Origin: Streptomyces sp. B21-105
Lineage (GTDB): Bacteria > Actinomycetota > Actinomycetes > Streptomycetales > Streptomycetaceae
Direction of reading: 5' to 3'
NCBI RefSeq assembly: GCF_036898465.1
Contig: NZ_JARUMJ010000001.1
Span: 4,898,001 to 4,962,000 of the forward strand
DNA length: 64,000 nt
The translations under genes were made by a program, and so were the position numbers. A model generated the notes under the pieces. The model had not been told where the DNA came from. It searched no databases and was given only the letters and a program-made list of their open reading frames with translations. Shown here piece by piece: positions 1-8,439 of the stretch; position 1 is the stretch's first letter; each line of letters starts with the position of its first letter.

Positions 1-1
1 G

Positions 2-1210
2 GTCCCGGGTGACAACGCCGCCGTCGCCCGTTTCGCCCGGGTGTGCCGGGCGACCTCCGAGGAGCTGGTCGAGTTACACCGGCGCTGGGTCCTGGCGGAC
101 GCGGCCCGCGAACGCGCCAGGCGCGCGACGGCGACCGCGGCCGCGGACGTGAACGCGGAAACGGAAACAGAAACGGACGCGGCACCGGAAACGGACGCGG
201 AACCGGACGCGGCACGGAACCCCGCGGACCGACCCGAAGCACTCCCATCGATCCCGGCCCCCGCACCCATTCCCGTTCCCACACCCGAATCCGTGCCCAC
301 CGCCACCACGCCCTCCCCCGCTCGCCGTCTGCCCAGGCTCGTGCGGGCCGCCCGCAGACGGTGGGCCTGGACCCTGATCGCGGCGAGCACCGCCGCCGCC
401 GTGGCCGTGACCACCGCGCTCACCCTCGACCTGAAGGGCTCGGGCACGGGGGCGGGGGCGAGAGCGGGTGCGGAGAACGGCCGGTCGGCCGACGCCGTGA
501 CCTCCTCCGGACCGCACTCCGCCGCCACCTCCCCGACACACCCGTCGGCGCGGCCGAGCCCTTCCCAGGACCCGTCCGCGTCCCCGCGGAACGGGGACGC
601 CGTCCCGCTGACGGTGAGCACCCGCACCTATGCCTGGGAAGACCCGCAGTGCGAGGGGAAGTACCTGATCGACCGGCCTCCCGGCCAGGTCTCGCCGCCG
701 GTGATGGGGCAGGACGTGCCGGGCTGGGTGAGGGCGCACGGCGCCGTCGCCGCCGACGGGCAGCGCGTGGCGCTGACCGTACAGGGCACCGGGGACGACA
801 CCGTCGTCATCGAGTCCCTGCACGTCCGTGTGGTCGACTCGAGCGCGCCCCCGGCCTGGAACGCGTACGAGGGGTCGTCGGGCTGCGGCGGAGGAGTGGA
901 GACGAGGTCGTTCGCCACGGACCTCGACGCCGGTCACCCCACCGTCGTGCCGAGGGCCGGCCAGCGCGGTGTGCCCTACAAGGTCAGCCGGTCCGATCCC
1001 GAGGTGCTGTACGTCACCGCCCGTGTCCGTGCCCACGACGTGAAGTGGTACGTGGAGCTGCAGTGGTCCAGTGGCGGCCGTCAGGGCACCGTACGGATCG
1101 ACGACCACGGGAAGCCGTTCCGCACCAGCGGCAGCCGGGACCGCCCCCTCTACCAGTACCTGCTCGGCGACACCGAATGGCGTCGCTTGACGGAGGAGAA
1201 CACCGCTTAG
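2..1210 (+). CDS. XRE-type membrane-anchored protein, 5' end missing
   Basis: The reading frame is open from the window edge, so the true start lies to the left; a GTG at 41 is inside the frame. The first 30 or so residues (ARFARVCRATSEELVELHRR) resemble the end of an XRE helix-turn-helix domain as found in Streptomyces cytosolic-DNA-binding/membrane fusion proteins. A low-complexity Glu/Thr/Asp/Pro stretch follows, then one transmembrane segment (about WAWTLIAASTAAAVAVTTAL), a Ser/Pro linker and a C-terminal extracellular domain of about 190 residues with two cysteines. The role is unknown; the layout suggests a membrane-tethered regulator. The stop overlaps the stop of the convergent DUF5990 gene by 3 bp. 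Confidence 0.7.
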   Translation, partial: VPGDNAAVARFARVCRATSEELVELHRRWVLADAARERARRATATAAADVNAETETETDAAPETDAEPDAARNPADRPEALPSIPAPAPIPVPTPESVPTATTPSPARRLPRLVRAARRRWAWTLIAASTAAAVAVTTALTLDLKGSGTGAGARAGAENGRSADAVTSSGPHSAATSPTHPSARPSPSQDPSASPRNGDAVPLTVSTRTYAWEDPQCEGKYLIDRPPGQVSPPVMGQDVPGWVRAHGAVAADGQRVALTVQGTGDDTVVIESLHVRVVDSSAPPAWNAYEGSSGCGGGVETRSFATDLDAGHPTVVPRAGQRGVPYKVSRSDPEVLYVTARVRAHDVKWYVELQWSSGGRQGTVRIDDHGKPFRTSGSRDRPLYQYLLGDTEWRRLTEENTA

Positions 1211-1749
1211 GGGGCGTCCTGGCCGCCGGGTGCGCCGGGTGGGCCGGGTGCGCCGGGTGGGCCGGGTGCGCCGGGTGGGCCGGGTGGGCAGGGTGCGGCG
1301 GTCCAGGTGATGTGCGGGGGCTCGACCCGTGCGCACAGGGGCCCGCCGTGCGCGTCGGTCAGGCCGAGCCGTCCGACCAGCAGCCCTTCGCGGGCCGCGG
1401 CGGCGAGTACGTCGGCGGGGACGGCGTCGAGCATGAGCTTGGCGCGGCGGAACATGGTGAAGACGCCCGCCTCGTCGACCGTCCCCCACGACAGGTAGAC
1501 GAACCGCCGGCCCAGCCGGTGCTGCACGTACGGCCCCGCGACCTCGATGCCGGCCGGCGTGGTGCTCGTGGTGCACTCCAGGGTCCAGGTCGCGGACGGC
1601 GCGTCGCCGGGCTGCGGGTCGAGGAGTTCGGCCGGACGGTCCCGGCGCTGCACGGCGACGTGGATGTTGCCGCAGGCGGGCGTCGCACCGTCGGCGGAGG
1701 CGGGGCGGGTGAGTCCGGGCAGGTCGAAGGCGTCGACGCGGATGCGCAT
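1207..1749 (-). CDS. DUF5990 family protein with collagen-like tail
   Basis: A 180-residue protein resembling the DUF5990 family (IRVDAFDLPG near the start, then a GPYVQHRLGRRFVYLSWG core); the function is unknown. The ATG used here has AGGAGG 9 nt upstream, whereas the ATG three codons earlier abuts that sequence. The last 25 residues are a Gly-Pro-Pro/Gly-Ala-Pro repeat encoded by an 18-bp tandem repeat (about 1225-1290), unlike the rest of the domain. Such repeats expand by slippage, so the tail may vary among strains. It is convergent with the upstream membrane protein. Confidence 0.7.
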   Translation of the reverse strand: MRIRVDAFDLPGLTRPASADGATPACGNIHVAVQRRDRPAELLDPQPGDAPSATWTLECTTSTTPAGIEVAGPYVQHRLGRRFVYLSWGTVDEAGVFTMFRRAKLMLDAVPADVLAAAAREGLLVGRLGLTDAHGGPLCARVEPPHITWTAAPCPPGPPGAPGPPGAPGPPGAPGGQDAP

Positions 1750-1859
1750 GCCGGCCATCCTCCTGCACGCCGCCGTCCGGGGACAGGGATTCGGTGAATG
1801 CGCGGTCGCGTCGCGGAGGGATGCGTGCTGTCCTGGACACATCCGCAGGAGACACGCCG

Positions 1860-2696
1860 ATGCGACACATCCGCAGTTCCCTCTTCACACCCGCCAGGTC
1901 ACCCGCGCCGACCGGAGCGGGCGGAGGCCTGTTGCCGGCGCGGGATCTCGCGGTCGCCTGGCTCCTGGTCGTCCTGATCGCCGTCCCCGCCTGGGCGCTG
2001 ACGATCGGGCAGGCGCGGGACATGGGGGTCGAGCCCGGCACGATGGGGATGGCCCTGCCGCTGTTCCTGCTGCTGTGGGTGACGATGATGGCCGCCATGA
2101 TGCTGCCGTCCATGGCGCCGGTGGCCATCACGTGGGTGCGGGGGATCGGCCGGCAGTCCTCCGGCTGGACGCGGACCGTGCGTACCGCCGGGTTCGTCTG
2201 CGGATACCTGCTGGTGTGGACCGCGTTCGGACTGCTCGCCTACGCGGCCCTGGCCTACACCGGCGGCCTGGTGGACGACCGTCCGGGCGCCGGACGCTGG
2301 ATCGGCGCGGCCGCGTTCCTGCTCGCGGGCCTGTACCAGCTCGGCCCCCTCAAGTACGTCTGCCTGCGGCACTGCCGCGACCCCATGGGTCACCTCGTGC
2401 GCTACGCGGGGTTCCGGCAGCCCGCCCGCGACCTCCGGGTCGGCTGCCACCACGGCGCCTACTGTGTCGGCTGCTGCGCGGGACTGATGGTCGTCCTGGT
2501 CCCGCTCGGCGTGATGAACGTGGCGGCGATGGCCCTGCTGGCCGTGGTGATCTTCGTGGAGAAGCTGTGGTCCCGTGGCGCTTGGCTGGGCCGGGTCGTG
2601 GGCGTCGCGTTCCTCGTGCTCGCCGTGCTCGCCCCGTTCCAGGACTGGCTGCTGCCGGGGCTGCAGGGGTCGATGCCGTCGATGGACGACATGTGA
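1860..2696 (+). CDS. DUF2182 membrane protein
   Basis: An integral membrane protein of 278 residues with about six to seven hydrophobic segments and the conserved signatures of DUF2182: MMAAMMLPS in the second helix, a GPLKYVCLRHCRDP loop and a cysteine-rich HHGAYCVGCC motif. The Cys/His motifs suggest metal binding, which is inference. The ATG is chosen because it has AGGAG about 9 nt upstream; 22 upstream residues in frame lack membrane or family character. The gene is convergent with a DUF1326 gene; these two families often occur together, which supports a joint membrane/metal role. Confidence 0.8.
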   Translation: MRHIRSSLFTPARSPAPTGAGGGLLPARDLAVAWLLVVLIAVPAWALTIGQARDMGVEPGTMGMALPLFLLLWVTMMAAMMLPSMAPVAITWVRGIGRQSSGWTRTVRTAGFVCGYLLVWTAFGLLAYAALAYTGGLVDDRPGAGRWIGAAAFLLAGLYQLGPLKYVCLRHCRDPMGHLVRYAGFRQPARDLRVGCHHGAYCVGCCAGLMVVLVPLGVMNVAAMALLAVVIFVEKLWSRGAWLGRVVGVAFLVLAVLAPFQDWLLPGLQGSMPSMDDM

Positions 2697-2724
2697 CGCA
2701 CTCGCTGTGACGCCCGCCCGATCA

Positions 2725-2776
2725 GGACCGCTCCTCGTCAGTCGGATGTCGGTCCGGACCGTTCCTCGTCAGTCGG
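2725..2776. repeat. Two 21-bp direct repeats between convergent genes
   Basis: GGACCGCTCCTCGTCAGTCGG (2725-2745) recurs with one change at 2756-2776, and a third partial copy (GGACCGCTCC) starts at 2776. The second copy contains the stop codon of the DUF1326 gene. It may be a small duplication; no strong hairpin was seen. Confidence 0.6.
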
Positions 2777-3425
2777 GACCGCTCCAGTCGAAGCTGAAGT
2801 GCTTGCTGGACTTCCCCGAGCGTTCCCAGGAGAAGCCGAACGCGTCGGCGCGGTCGACGGTGGCCCGTCCCCAGGTGGCGACCTGGCCGGGGCCGACCTC
2901 GGCGCCCGGCGCGTTGTGGACCTGGACCCGCGCGCCGTCCGGGGTCGTCGGGCCGGTGAGCGCCTCGGCCTCGGCCGTGACCCGGCCGGGAATCTCGGCC
3001 CGCCAGGCGCCGAGGTCCTCGTCGATCTCCACGTGGACGGGGGCGAAGTCCATGCCGCGCATCTCGGGGTGGAACATCGCGCCGAACTGCGCCGGCCACC
3101 CGCCCGCCTCGCCGCCGAAGATCGCTCCCAACGCTCCGCGCTGCCGTTCGTCGGCGCGCTCGTCGAGGAAGACCGCGGCGTACGGGTCGGTGTGCGTGCC
3201 GGCCCAGGGGTTGCCGACGAAGGAGCCGAGCATCAGGACGTTGAGACCGTCGAGCGGCACGTCGCCGAAGCTGCCCTCGCGGATGTGCCAGACCAGCACG
3301 CCTTCGCAGTCGCCGTAGGTCGGGGGCTGCGCGAACGTGCAGGGGCACGGTATGGCGCACTTGCACACATCGAACCAATCACCGGACAGGCGCCAACGCG
3401 TACCGGTGGTGACCTGCTCTGTCAT
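2769..3425 (-). CDS. DUF1326 domain-containing protein
   Basis: A 218-residue soluble protein. The N-terminus carries the family hallmark GDWFDVCKCAIPCPC, a cluster of four cysteines, followed by GDCEGVLVWHIREG, and the length fits DUF1326. GGAGGGA precedes the ATG by about 6 nt. The biochemical role is unknown; the cysteine cluster suggests a metal or thiol function. It faces the DUF2182 membrane protein gene tail to tail, and the two families are known neighbours. Confidence 0.85.
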   Translation of the reverse strand: MTEQVTTGTRWRLSGDWFDVCKCAIPCPCTFAQPPTYGDCEGVLVWHIREGSFGDVPLDGLNVLMLGSFVGNPWAGTHTDPYAAVFLDERADERQRGALGAIFGGEAGGWPAQFGAMFHPEMRGMDFAPVHVEIDEDLGAWRAEIPGRVTAEAEALTGPTTPDGARVQVHNAPGAEVGPGQVATWGRATVDRADAFGFSWERSGKSSKHFSFDWSGPD

Positions 3426-3593
3426 CCCGCTTCCCTCCTGCCGGGCCCGAGGGGCCCACTCGGAGTGGCGAGACCGCGTGTCCCGAGCCCGCTCCGGGAT
3501 CGCGAGGCGGCCTCCCTTCCAGCTTGCACCTCACATCCCGGCAGGGGAACCCGGTATCGGATCACGGAGGGGTGGCCGACGCCCGCACCGGGC

Positions 3594-3765
3594 CTACTTG
3601 CCGGCTTCGGGGCCGTACCACTGGAGGGCCTGGCCGGTGACGGCGGTGATGCACTCGAAGTCCCGGTCGCGGTGGAGCAGCGTCAGCCCTGCAGCTCGGC
3701 GTGGCGGCCACCACGAGGTCGGCCGTCCCGGCGCTGCGGTGCGGTCCGCGCTGGGTGCCTGTCGC
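3594..3765 (-). pseudogene. vapC (PIN toxin) 3' remnant
   Basis: On the minus strand the sequence reads RSAGTADLVVAAT in one frame, then LLHRDRDFECITAVTGQ...YGPEAGK-stop in another. Together these match the last third of a VapC PIN-domain ribonuclease (SVPDLLIAA ... LHxDxDF). Two single-base losses close together (around 3690-3705) restore one continuous frame. The N-terminal two thirds are absent. It is a decayed toxin fragment that no longer encodes a protein. Confidence 0.65.
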
Positions 3766-3827
3766 TGCTCTCGGCGACGTCGGACGCGTGGACGCCGAGC
3801 CGGTCACTTGCCGTGCCGGAAACTCGT

Positions 3828-3875
3828 CTCTTTCCATATCGGAAACTGTCCGCTACTCTTTCCGACATGGAAACT
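3828..3875 (+). promoter_or_regulatory. Paired TTTCC-N5-GGAAA operators and leaderless promoter
   Basis: Two copies of a 20-bp box, each an inverted repeat TTTCC-N5-GGAAA, begin 28 bp apart (3828 and 3856), and a half site (GGAAACT) lies at 3818. The second copy spans the ATG at 3867. A TACTCT at 3854-3859 could be a -10 box placing transcription start at or next to the ATG. The likely ligand is the winged-helix regulator encoded second in the operon; that link is inferred. Confidence 0.6.
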
Positions 3876-4358
3876 CACGGGGTACGACCGACGCCGGAGC
3901 AGGCACATGCCGCCCTGGCCGACACCGCGCACATCCGATCGTCCGCTGCGGCACTGGCGTCCACGCCGTGGCCGAACTGGTTCTTCGTCACGCTCACGCT
4001 CTACATCGCCGCGCTTCCGATCACCTACGGGGGCGTCATGGCCGAGGCGGACTGGCTGCTGCCGCGCCCCGCCTGGCTGGCCGTCCTGCTGACGAGTACC
4101 GCGGTGTACGTGGCGCTCTTCGTCGTCGCGGCGAGGGCGTGGCGGGACAGGACCGGGGTGGCGCTGCGGTTCGACGTGCTGCCGAAGCGGGCGACCGTGC
4201 CGCTCGCGGTCGGCCTGCCCGTGCTGCTGGTGGGGGCGGCGCTCGCCTTCCGCTTCACGGGACGGCCGGCGTGGCTGCTCGCGGCCTCGCTGACCGGCGC
4301 CGCCGTGTCCGTCGGCTTCCACCTCGCCTTCGTCCGCCTGCACCGGAAGACGTCGTGA
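3867..4358 (+). CDS. Small integral membrane protein in an operon with a winged-helix regulator
   Basis: A 163-residue protein with about four hydrophobic segments (WFFVTLTLYIAALPITYGG, LAVLLTSTAVYVALFVVAA, TVPLAVGLPVLLVGAALAF, LLAASLTGAAVSVGFHLAF). I recognise no named family. The ATG lies inside the second operator box with no Shine-Dalgarno sequence, consistent with a leaderless message. Its stop overlaps the GTG of the next gene (GTGA), so the two are probably co-translated and the regulator probably autoregulates the pair. A role as substrate or sensor partner of the regulator is possible but unproven. Confidence 0.7.
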   Translation: METHGVRPTPEQAHAALADTAHIRSSAAALASTPWPNWFFVTLTLYIAALPITYGGVMAEADWLLPRPAWLAVLLTSTAVYVALFVVAARAWRDRTGVALRFDVLPKRATVPLAVGLPVLLVGAALAFRFTGRPAWLLAASLTGAAVSVGFHLAFVRLHRKTS

Positions 4359-4684
4359 GCGCCGAGAGCGCCGAGAGCGACGACCGGCTGGAGCGTTTCG
4401 ACGCCACCGTCCACGCCCCGATCCGGCTGCGCGTCTGCGCTCTCCTGGACGCCGCGGGCGAGGCGGAGTTCGGCCTGGTCCAAAAGCAACTCGACCTCTC
4501 TGCCTCCGTGTTGAGCAAGCACGTCACCGTGCTGATGGACGCCGGTTACGTCGAGCAGCGCAAGGCCGTGCGCGACACCCGGCAGCGGGTGTGGCTCCGG
4601 CTGACGCAGCAAGGCCACGACGCATATCAGGGCCACCTCGCGGCACTGCGGGCCATCGTGGGCCCGTCGGACCCGGCTCCCTGA
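4355..4684 (+). CDS. Winged-helix (MarR/ArsR-like) transcriptional regulator
   Basis: A 109-residue DNA-binding protein. After a short acidic leader it shows VHAPIRLRVCALLDAAGEAEFGLVQKQLDLSASVLSKHVTVLMDAGYVEQRK, a typical winged helix in which LSASVLSKHVTVL is the recognition helix, followed by a wing with RQRVWLRLTQQG. This fits the short winged-helix regulators that accompany small membrane proteins in actinomycetes. It starts at a GTG overlapping the stop of the membrane gene. The twin operators upstream of the operon are its likely binding sites. Confidence 0.85.
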   Translation: MSAESAESDDRLERFDATVHAPIRLRVCALLDAAGEAEFGLVQKQLDLSASVLSKHVTVLMDAGYVEQRKAVRDTRQRVWLRLTQQGHDAYQGHLAALRAIVGPSDPAP

Positions 4685-4731
4685 TCACGATCGGAGAGCC
4701 GGGACGGGCGGGACAGCCAGGGCCGTCGGGA

Positions 4732-6663
4732 TCAGCTCGGCCTGAGGATGACGGCCTGGCCGCCGGCGGGGGCCAGGGCCACGGTGAGGGTCGTGTCGGC
4801 GGTGACGGTTCGGGTGCTCACGACGACGGGGGTCTGGTAGGGGCTGGTGCCCGGGGTGCCGTCGGCGTAGACCGTCGCCGTGTAGGCGCCGGCGCCCAGG
4901 AAGGACAGCGGCAGCGACAGGGTCCGGGCCGTCTCGTCGGTCATCGCGCCGAGGTACCAGGTGGAGCCGCGCCGACGGGCCACGGCGATGTGCCGGCCGA
5001 TCGATCCGGTGAGGGTGCGGCTCTCGTCCCAGCTGGTGGGAATGGCGTTGAACCAGGGCAGCCCGGGCCAGTTGGCGGTGTTGGCGTACTTGGACGGCTT
5101 GTCGTACCAGAAGAGGAAGTTGAGCGGCTGGTAGTACACGGCGGCCATCGCCATCTGGTGGGCGTTGGTCGTCTTGTTGCGGGACTGGCCGTAGCAGATC
5201 GTGTAGTCCAGGGGGCCGCCGATGTTGCGGGCGAAGGGCAGCGTGACGTTGTGGGTGGCCGTGGGGAAGTTCTCGTTGCCGCGGACGCCCTCCAGGCTGA
5301 TGTAGTTGGGGTAGGTGCGCTCGTAGCCGAACGGCCGGACGTCGTCGTGCATGTCGATCAGCAGGCGGTGCTCGGCGGCGGTCCTGGCCCAGCCGGTGAT
5401 CTGGTCGGTCATCGCCTGGGTGCCGTCGTTGATGAAGCCGAGCTTGATACCCGTCACGCCCCAGCTCCTGTACAGGGCGAAGAGGGAGTTCGCGTCGGAC
5501 AGCGCGATGCGGTTGACGTAGAGGAAGACCCCTACGCCCTTGCTCGTGGCGTAGGAGAGGACGGACGGCAGGTCGATGGCGGCGATGGGCTTCGTCGCGT
5601 CCGAGGTGCTGAACTCGGGCCCGTACCAGCCGGCGTCGTACTCGACGTAGTCGAGGCCGCGGGCCACGGCGAAGTCGACGCCCTCGATGCCGGCGGCGGT
5701 GGTGAGTTCGCAGCGGAATACCTTGCCCGGCTTGATCCATGAGGTGTCGGCGACGGCGCCGGGCGGGGCCAGGTTGAGGACGAGTTCGGCGTTGTCGACG
5801 AGCTCGGCGTGGGTGGAGCCGATCACCACCGCGCGCCACGGGGTGGTGAACGGTGTGGTGACGGTGGAGGTCGTCGCGACCGGGCCGCTGCCCCGGGCGG
5901 TGTGCTCCATCAGGAAGGCGGAGAGGGCGCCCGGCTGCCCGGACACCGAACTGAGCATCAGCCGGGGGAAGTTCAGCCGGGACGACTCACAGATACATGC
6001 GATGACACCGCTGGAGAGGGCGGCGGTCAGGGGCAGGTCGGTGAGGGGGCCCTGGTCCGTGCTCGAGGTGCCGGTGACCGGGATGGAGCCCGGCGCGACG
6101 GGGAGGTACTCGTTCTCGTCACGTGCGCTGTAGACGGTGGTGCCGTCGGGGAAGACGAACGTCGTCAGTTCGTCTGCGACAGTGGCGGTGCCCGTGTCGA
6201 GCAGGACGTAGCGGAGCGCGACACCGGCGTCGTAGGCGCGGGCCTGGACGCTGAAACGGATTCCGGAGACGTTGTCCTGGAGTTTCCAGCGCTGCTCCTG
6301 GTAGTGGTCGGTGACGGTCCCGTTGCGGCCGTAGACCGGGTTCCAGACGGAGTTGAGGGTCCAGTGCTGGTTCTGGATCACGGTGACGTCGGTGCCGAGG
6401 GTGGTGCCGTTGCTCAGCCTGAGGCCGAGGGCCGAGGTGTCGATCACCTGGCCGCCGCTGCGCAGGACGGACCACCGGAGCGCTCCGCCGACCACGGACA
6501 GGGTGACGGACGTCCTGCCGTCGGGCGAGGTCGCCCGGACGGAGGCGTCCGCCGCGTAGGCGGGCCGCATGGTCGCGAGCCCCGCCGCGGCCAACCCGAG
6601 GGTGACGGCTGTGCCCTTGAGCATCCCGCGGCGGGACAGCGCGCTGACCTGCTCGTCTCTCAT
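4732..6663 (-). CDS. Secreted glycoside hydrolase family 97 protein
   Basis: A 643-residue exported enzyme. The N-terminus has a twin-arginine signal (SRRGMLKG, then a hydrophobic stretch ending AYA). A beta-sandwich domain (SPDGRTSVTLSVVGGALRWSV) comes first, then the GH97 (beta/alpha)8 domain with YDAGWYGPEF, YVNRIAL, GIKLGFINDG, ERTYPNYISLEGVRGNENF, and a C-terminal beta domain. GH97 contains alpha-glucosidases (inverting) and alpha-galactosidases (retaining). At the position where retaining members carry the nucleophile Asp this protein seems to have Gly (KLGF), which would favour the inverting type; that alignment is from memory. GGAGAGG lies 9 nt before the ATG. The neighbouring GH43 protein suggests joint use of plant or galactose-rich glycans. 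Confidence 0.85.
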   Translation of the reverse strand: MRDEQVSALSRRGMLKGTAVTLGLAAAGLATMRPAYAADASVRATSPDGRTSVTLSVVGGALRWSVLRSGGQVIDTSALGLRLSNGTTLGTDVTVIQNQHWTLNSVWNPVYGRNGTVTDHYQEQRWKLQDNVSGIRFSVQARAYDAGVALRYVLLDTGTATVADELTTFVFPDGTTVYSARDENEYLPVAPGSIPVTGTSSTDQGPLTDLPLTAALSSGVIACICESSRLNFPRLMLSSVSGQPGALSAFLMEHTARGSGPVATTSTVTTPFTTPWRAVVIGSTHAELVDNAELVLNLAPPGAVADTSWIKPGKVFRCELTTAAGIEGVDFAVARGLDYVEYDAGWYGPEFSTSDATKPIAAIDLPSVLSYATSKGVGVFLYVNRIALSDANSLFALYRSWGVTGIKLGFINDGTQAMTDQITGWARTAAEHRLLIDMHDDVRPFGYERTYPNYISLEGVRGNENFPTATHNVTLPFARNIGGPLDYTICYGQSRNKTTNAHQMAMAAVYYQPLNFLFWYDKPSKYANTANWPGLPWFNAIPTSWDESRTLTGSIGRHIAVARRRGSTWYLGAMTDETARTLSLPLSFLGAGAYTATVYADGTPGTSPYQTPVVVSTRTVTADTTLTVALAPAGGQAVILRPS

Positions 6664-6680
6664 GGGGCCCACCTCTCCGT

Positions 6681-6734
6681 TCTGTTCCGTACGCCGAATC
6701 TGCTCGGTACACCGATTCTGTTCGGTACGTCGAT
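6681..6734. repeat. Three 18-bp tandem repeats upstream of the GH97 gene
   Basis: Units TCTGTTCCGTACGCCGAA, TCTGCTCGGTACACCGAT and TCTGTTCGGTACGTCGAT follow each other without gaps. The position, just upstream of the ribosome-binding site of the GH97 gene, suggests an operator array for a regulator, but it could be a leader repeat. Confidence 0.65.
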
Positions 6735-6786
6735 GTCGATGGCGGTCGCAAGGCGGTGACCGCCGAGTGGCCCGGCCGGAGGAAGC

Positions 6787-6835
6787 GGGAACCGGAAACC
6801 GGAAACCGGGAGCCGGGAGCCGGGAGCCGGGAGCC
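6787..6835. repeat. Seven 7-bp tandem repeats (GGGAGCC/GGAAACC)
   Basis: One GGGAACC unit, two GGAAACC units and four GGGAGCC units lie in the gap between the two glycosidase genes. It is simple-sequence DNA likely to vary in length between strains. I see no gene in it. Confidence 0.75.
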
Positions 6836-6867
6836 GGCCGGGCCGTCGGGGCGGAGGACGTCGGTGC

Positions 6868-8295
6868 TCAGGCGCCGCGCTTGAACTGCTGGTTGGTGCC
6901 CGTGCCGCAGGTCCACTGGATGAGCTTGGCGCCGTCGGCGGTGGACTTGTCCGAGACGTCGAGGCACTTGCCGCTGTGCCGGGAGACGAGGCGCACCCAG
7001 CCGTCACCGGCGTCCTGGAGCTGCCACTGCTGGTTGTTTCCGGTGCCGCAGGTCCACTGGATGACCGGGTTGCCGTTGGCGGTGGAGTTGTTGGCCACGT
7101 CGAGGCACTTGCCGCTGTGCCGGGCCATGAGCTGGACGTATCCGCTGCCCATGTCCCTGAACCACCACGACTGGTTCAAGCCGCCGTTGCAGGTGTACTG
7201 GGTGATCTGCGTGCCGTCGTCCAGGGACCTGCTGGGGACGTCGAGACACTTGTTGCTGTGGCGCGCGGCGACCGTTTCCCAGGGGCCGCCGACGCCGTCG
7301 ACCTTGCCGGCCGCGGTGTCGATGCTGATCTGCGCGTGCCAGTCCATGGACATCGTGGTGTTCGTGGGGAACTCCAGCGGCAGCCAGACGTACTTGGACG
7401 CGTTGACGTTCTGGTTGAAGGAGTTGCCCCACCGGTCGCCCATGTAGAGGTACTCGGTGCCCGCGGTGCCCTGGACGGGCAGGACGAACGTGGTCTGGGA
7501 GCCGTAGGCGGTGGCGTCTCCGACGTTCTGCAGGTCGCCCCAGGCGCCGGTGATGCTGGAGGCGGTCGCGTACATCTGCTGGTTGGGCCGCCAGCCGGTG
7601 GCGCCGGAGGTGAGCAGGAAGTACACACCGTTGCGCTTGAACAGCGCCGGGGCCTCGCGCAGCCCGCCGGGCCAGAGCAGCTGCACGCGGCTCTCGACGG
7701 TGAGGTAGTCGGGGCTGAGGCGGTAGATGTGCAGGTCGCGGTTCTCGCGCGCGGCGGAGATCATGTAGCCGGTGCCGTCGTCGTCGACGTAGGCGGTGAT
7801 GTCACGGGACATGTGGCCGAGCGGGCGGAAGCTGCCCTGCCAGGTGTAGTCGCCGTCGACGGTGTCGGATACGGCGACGGCGGCGCGGGCCTGGGTGTAG
7901 TCGGTGGCCAGCTCCTTGTGCATCCACATGACGAACTTGCCGGTGGACGCGTTGTAGATGACCTTGGGCCGCTCGATGTTCGCGGACGCCAGCTCGGGGT
8001 CGGACTCCTGGGTCAGGACATGGCGTCGGAACTCCCAGGTCTTCAGGTCGGTCGAGCGGTACGCGGACACGTACCGGAAGGAGTTGTCCGCGTTGCGGTT
8101 CTCACCGAACCAGTAGTAGAAGGAGCCGACCTTGATCACACCGCCGCCGTGGGCGTGCACCACCGCTCCGGTGGTGTCGGTGAACTGGGTCCCATTGAGG
8201 ATCGCGACGCTCGCCGCGTGCGCGGTGCCGGTGACCAGGGCCTGAGGAACCAGGCTGAGGATCACGGCGACGAGAAGTAGCCAGAAACGGCGCAT
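6868..8295 (-). CDS. Secreted GH43 exo-beta-1,3-galactanase-like protein with ricin-type CBM13
   Basis: A 475-residue secreted protein. A Sec signal peptide (MRRFWLLLVAVILSLV...TAHA) is followed by a five-bladed propeller of GH43 type (HAHGGGVIKVGSFYYWFGENR, SRDITAYVDDDGTGYMI, LREAPALFKRNGVYFLLTSG) that resembles the exo-1,3-galactanase subgroup, then a C-terminal beta-trefoil with three ricin/CBM13 repeats (RHSGKCLDV...QWTCGTGNNQQW). It probably trims beta-1,3-galactan side chains of arabinogalactan. GGAAGGAAAG lies about 7 nt before the ATG. It precedes the GH97 gene on the same strand with a 200-bp repeat-rich gap. Confidence 0.85.
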   Translation of the reverse strand: MRRFWLLLVAVILSLVPQALVTGTAHAASVAILNGTQFTDTTGAVVHAHGGGVIKVGSFYYWFGENRNADNSFRYVSAYRSTDLKTWEFRRHVLTQESDPELASANIERPKVIYNASTGKFVMWMHKELATDYTQARAAVAVSDTVDGDYTWQGSFRPLGHMSRDITAYVDDDGTGYMISAARENRDLHIYRLSPDYLTVESRVQLLWPGGLREAPALFKRNGVYFLLTSGATGWRPNQQMYATASSITGAWGDLQNVGDATAYGSQTTFVLPVQGTAGTEYLYMGDRWGNSFNQNVNASKYVWLPLEFPTNTTMSMDWHAQISIDTAAGKVDGVGGPWETVAARHSNKCLDVPSRSLDDGTQITQYTCNGGLNQSWWFRDMGSGYVQLMARHSGKCLDVANNSTANGNPVIQWTCGTGNNQQWQLQDAGDGWVRLVSRHSGKCLDVSDKSTADGAKLIQWTCGTGTNQQFKRGA

Positions 8296-8439
8296 CGAGG
8301 GTCTTTCCTTCCGTCGACTGCCTTGGCCGTCCCGTGAAGGAAAGAAACAAGGCACACCACAACCGATCAAAAAGTGGCCGAAACGAACGCCGTCGCACAT
8401 CAGACTGCCTGTTACGGCAAGGCGTCAAGGGTGTGAACA

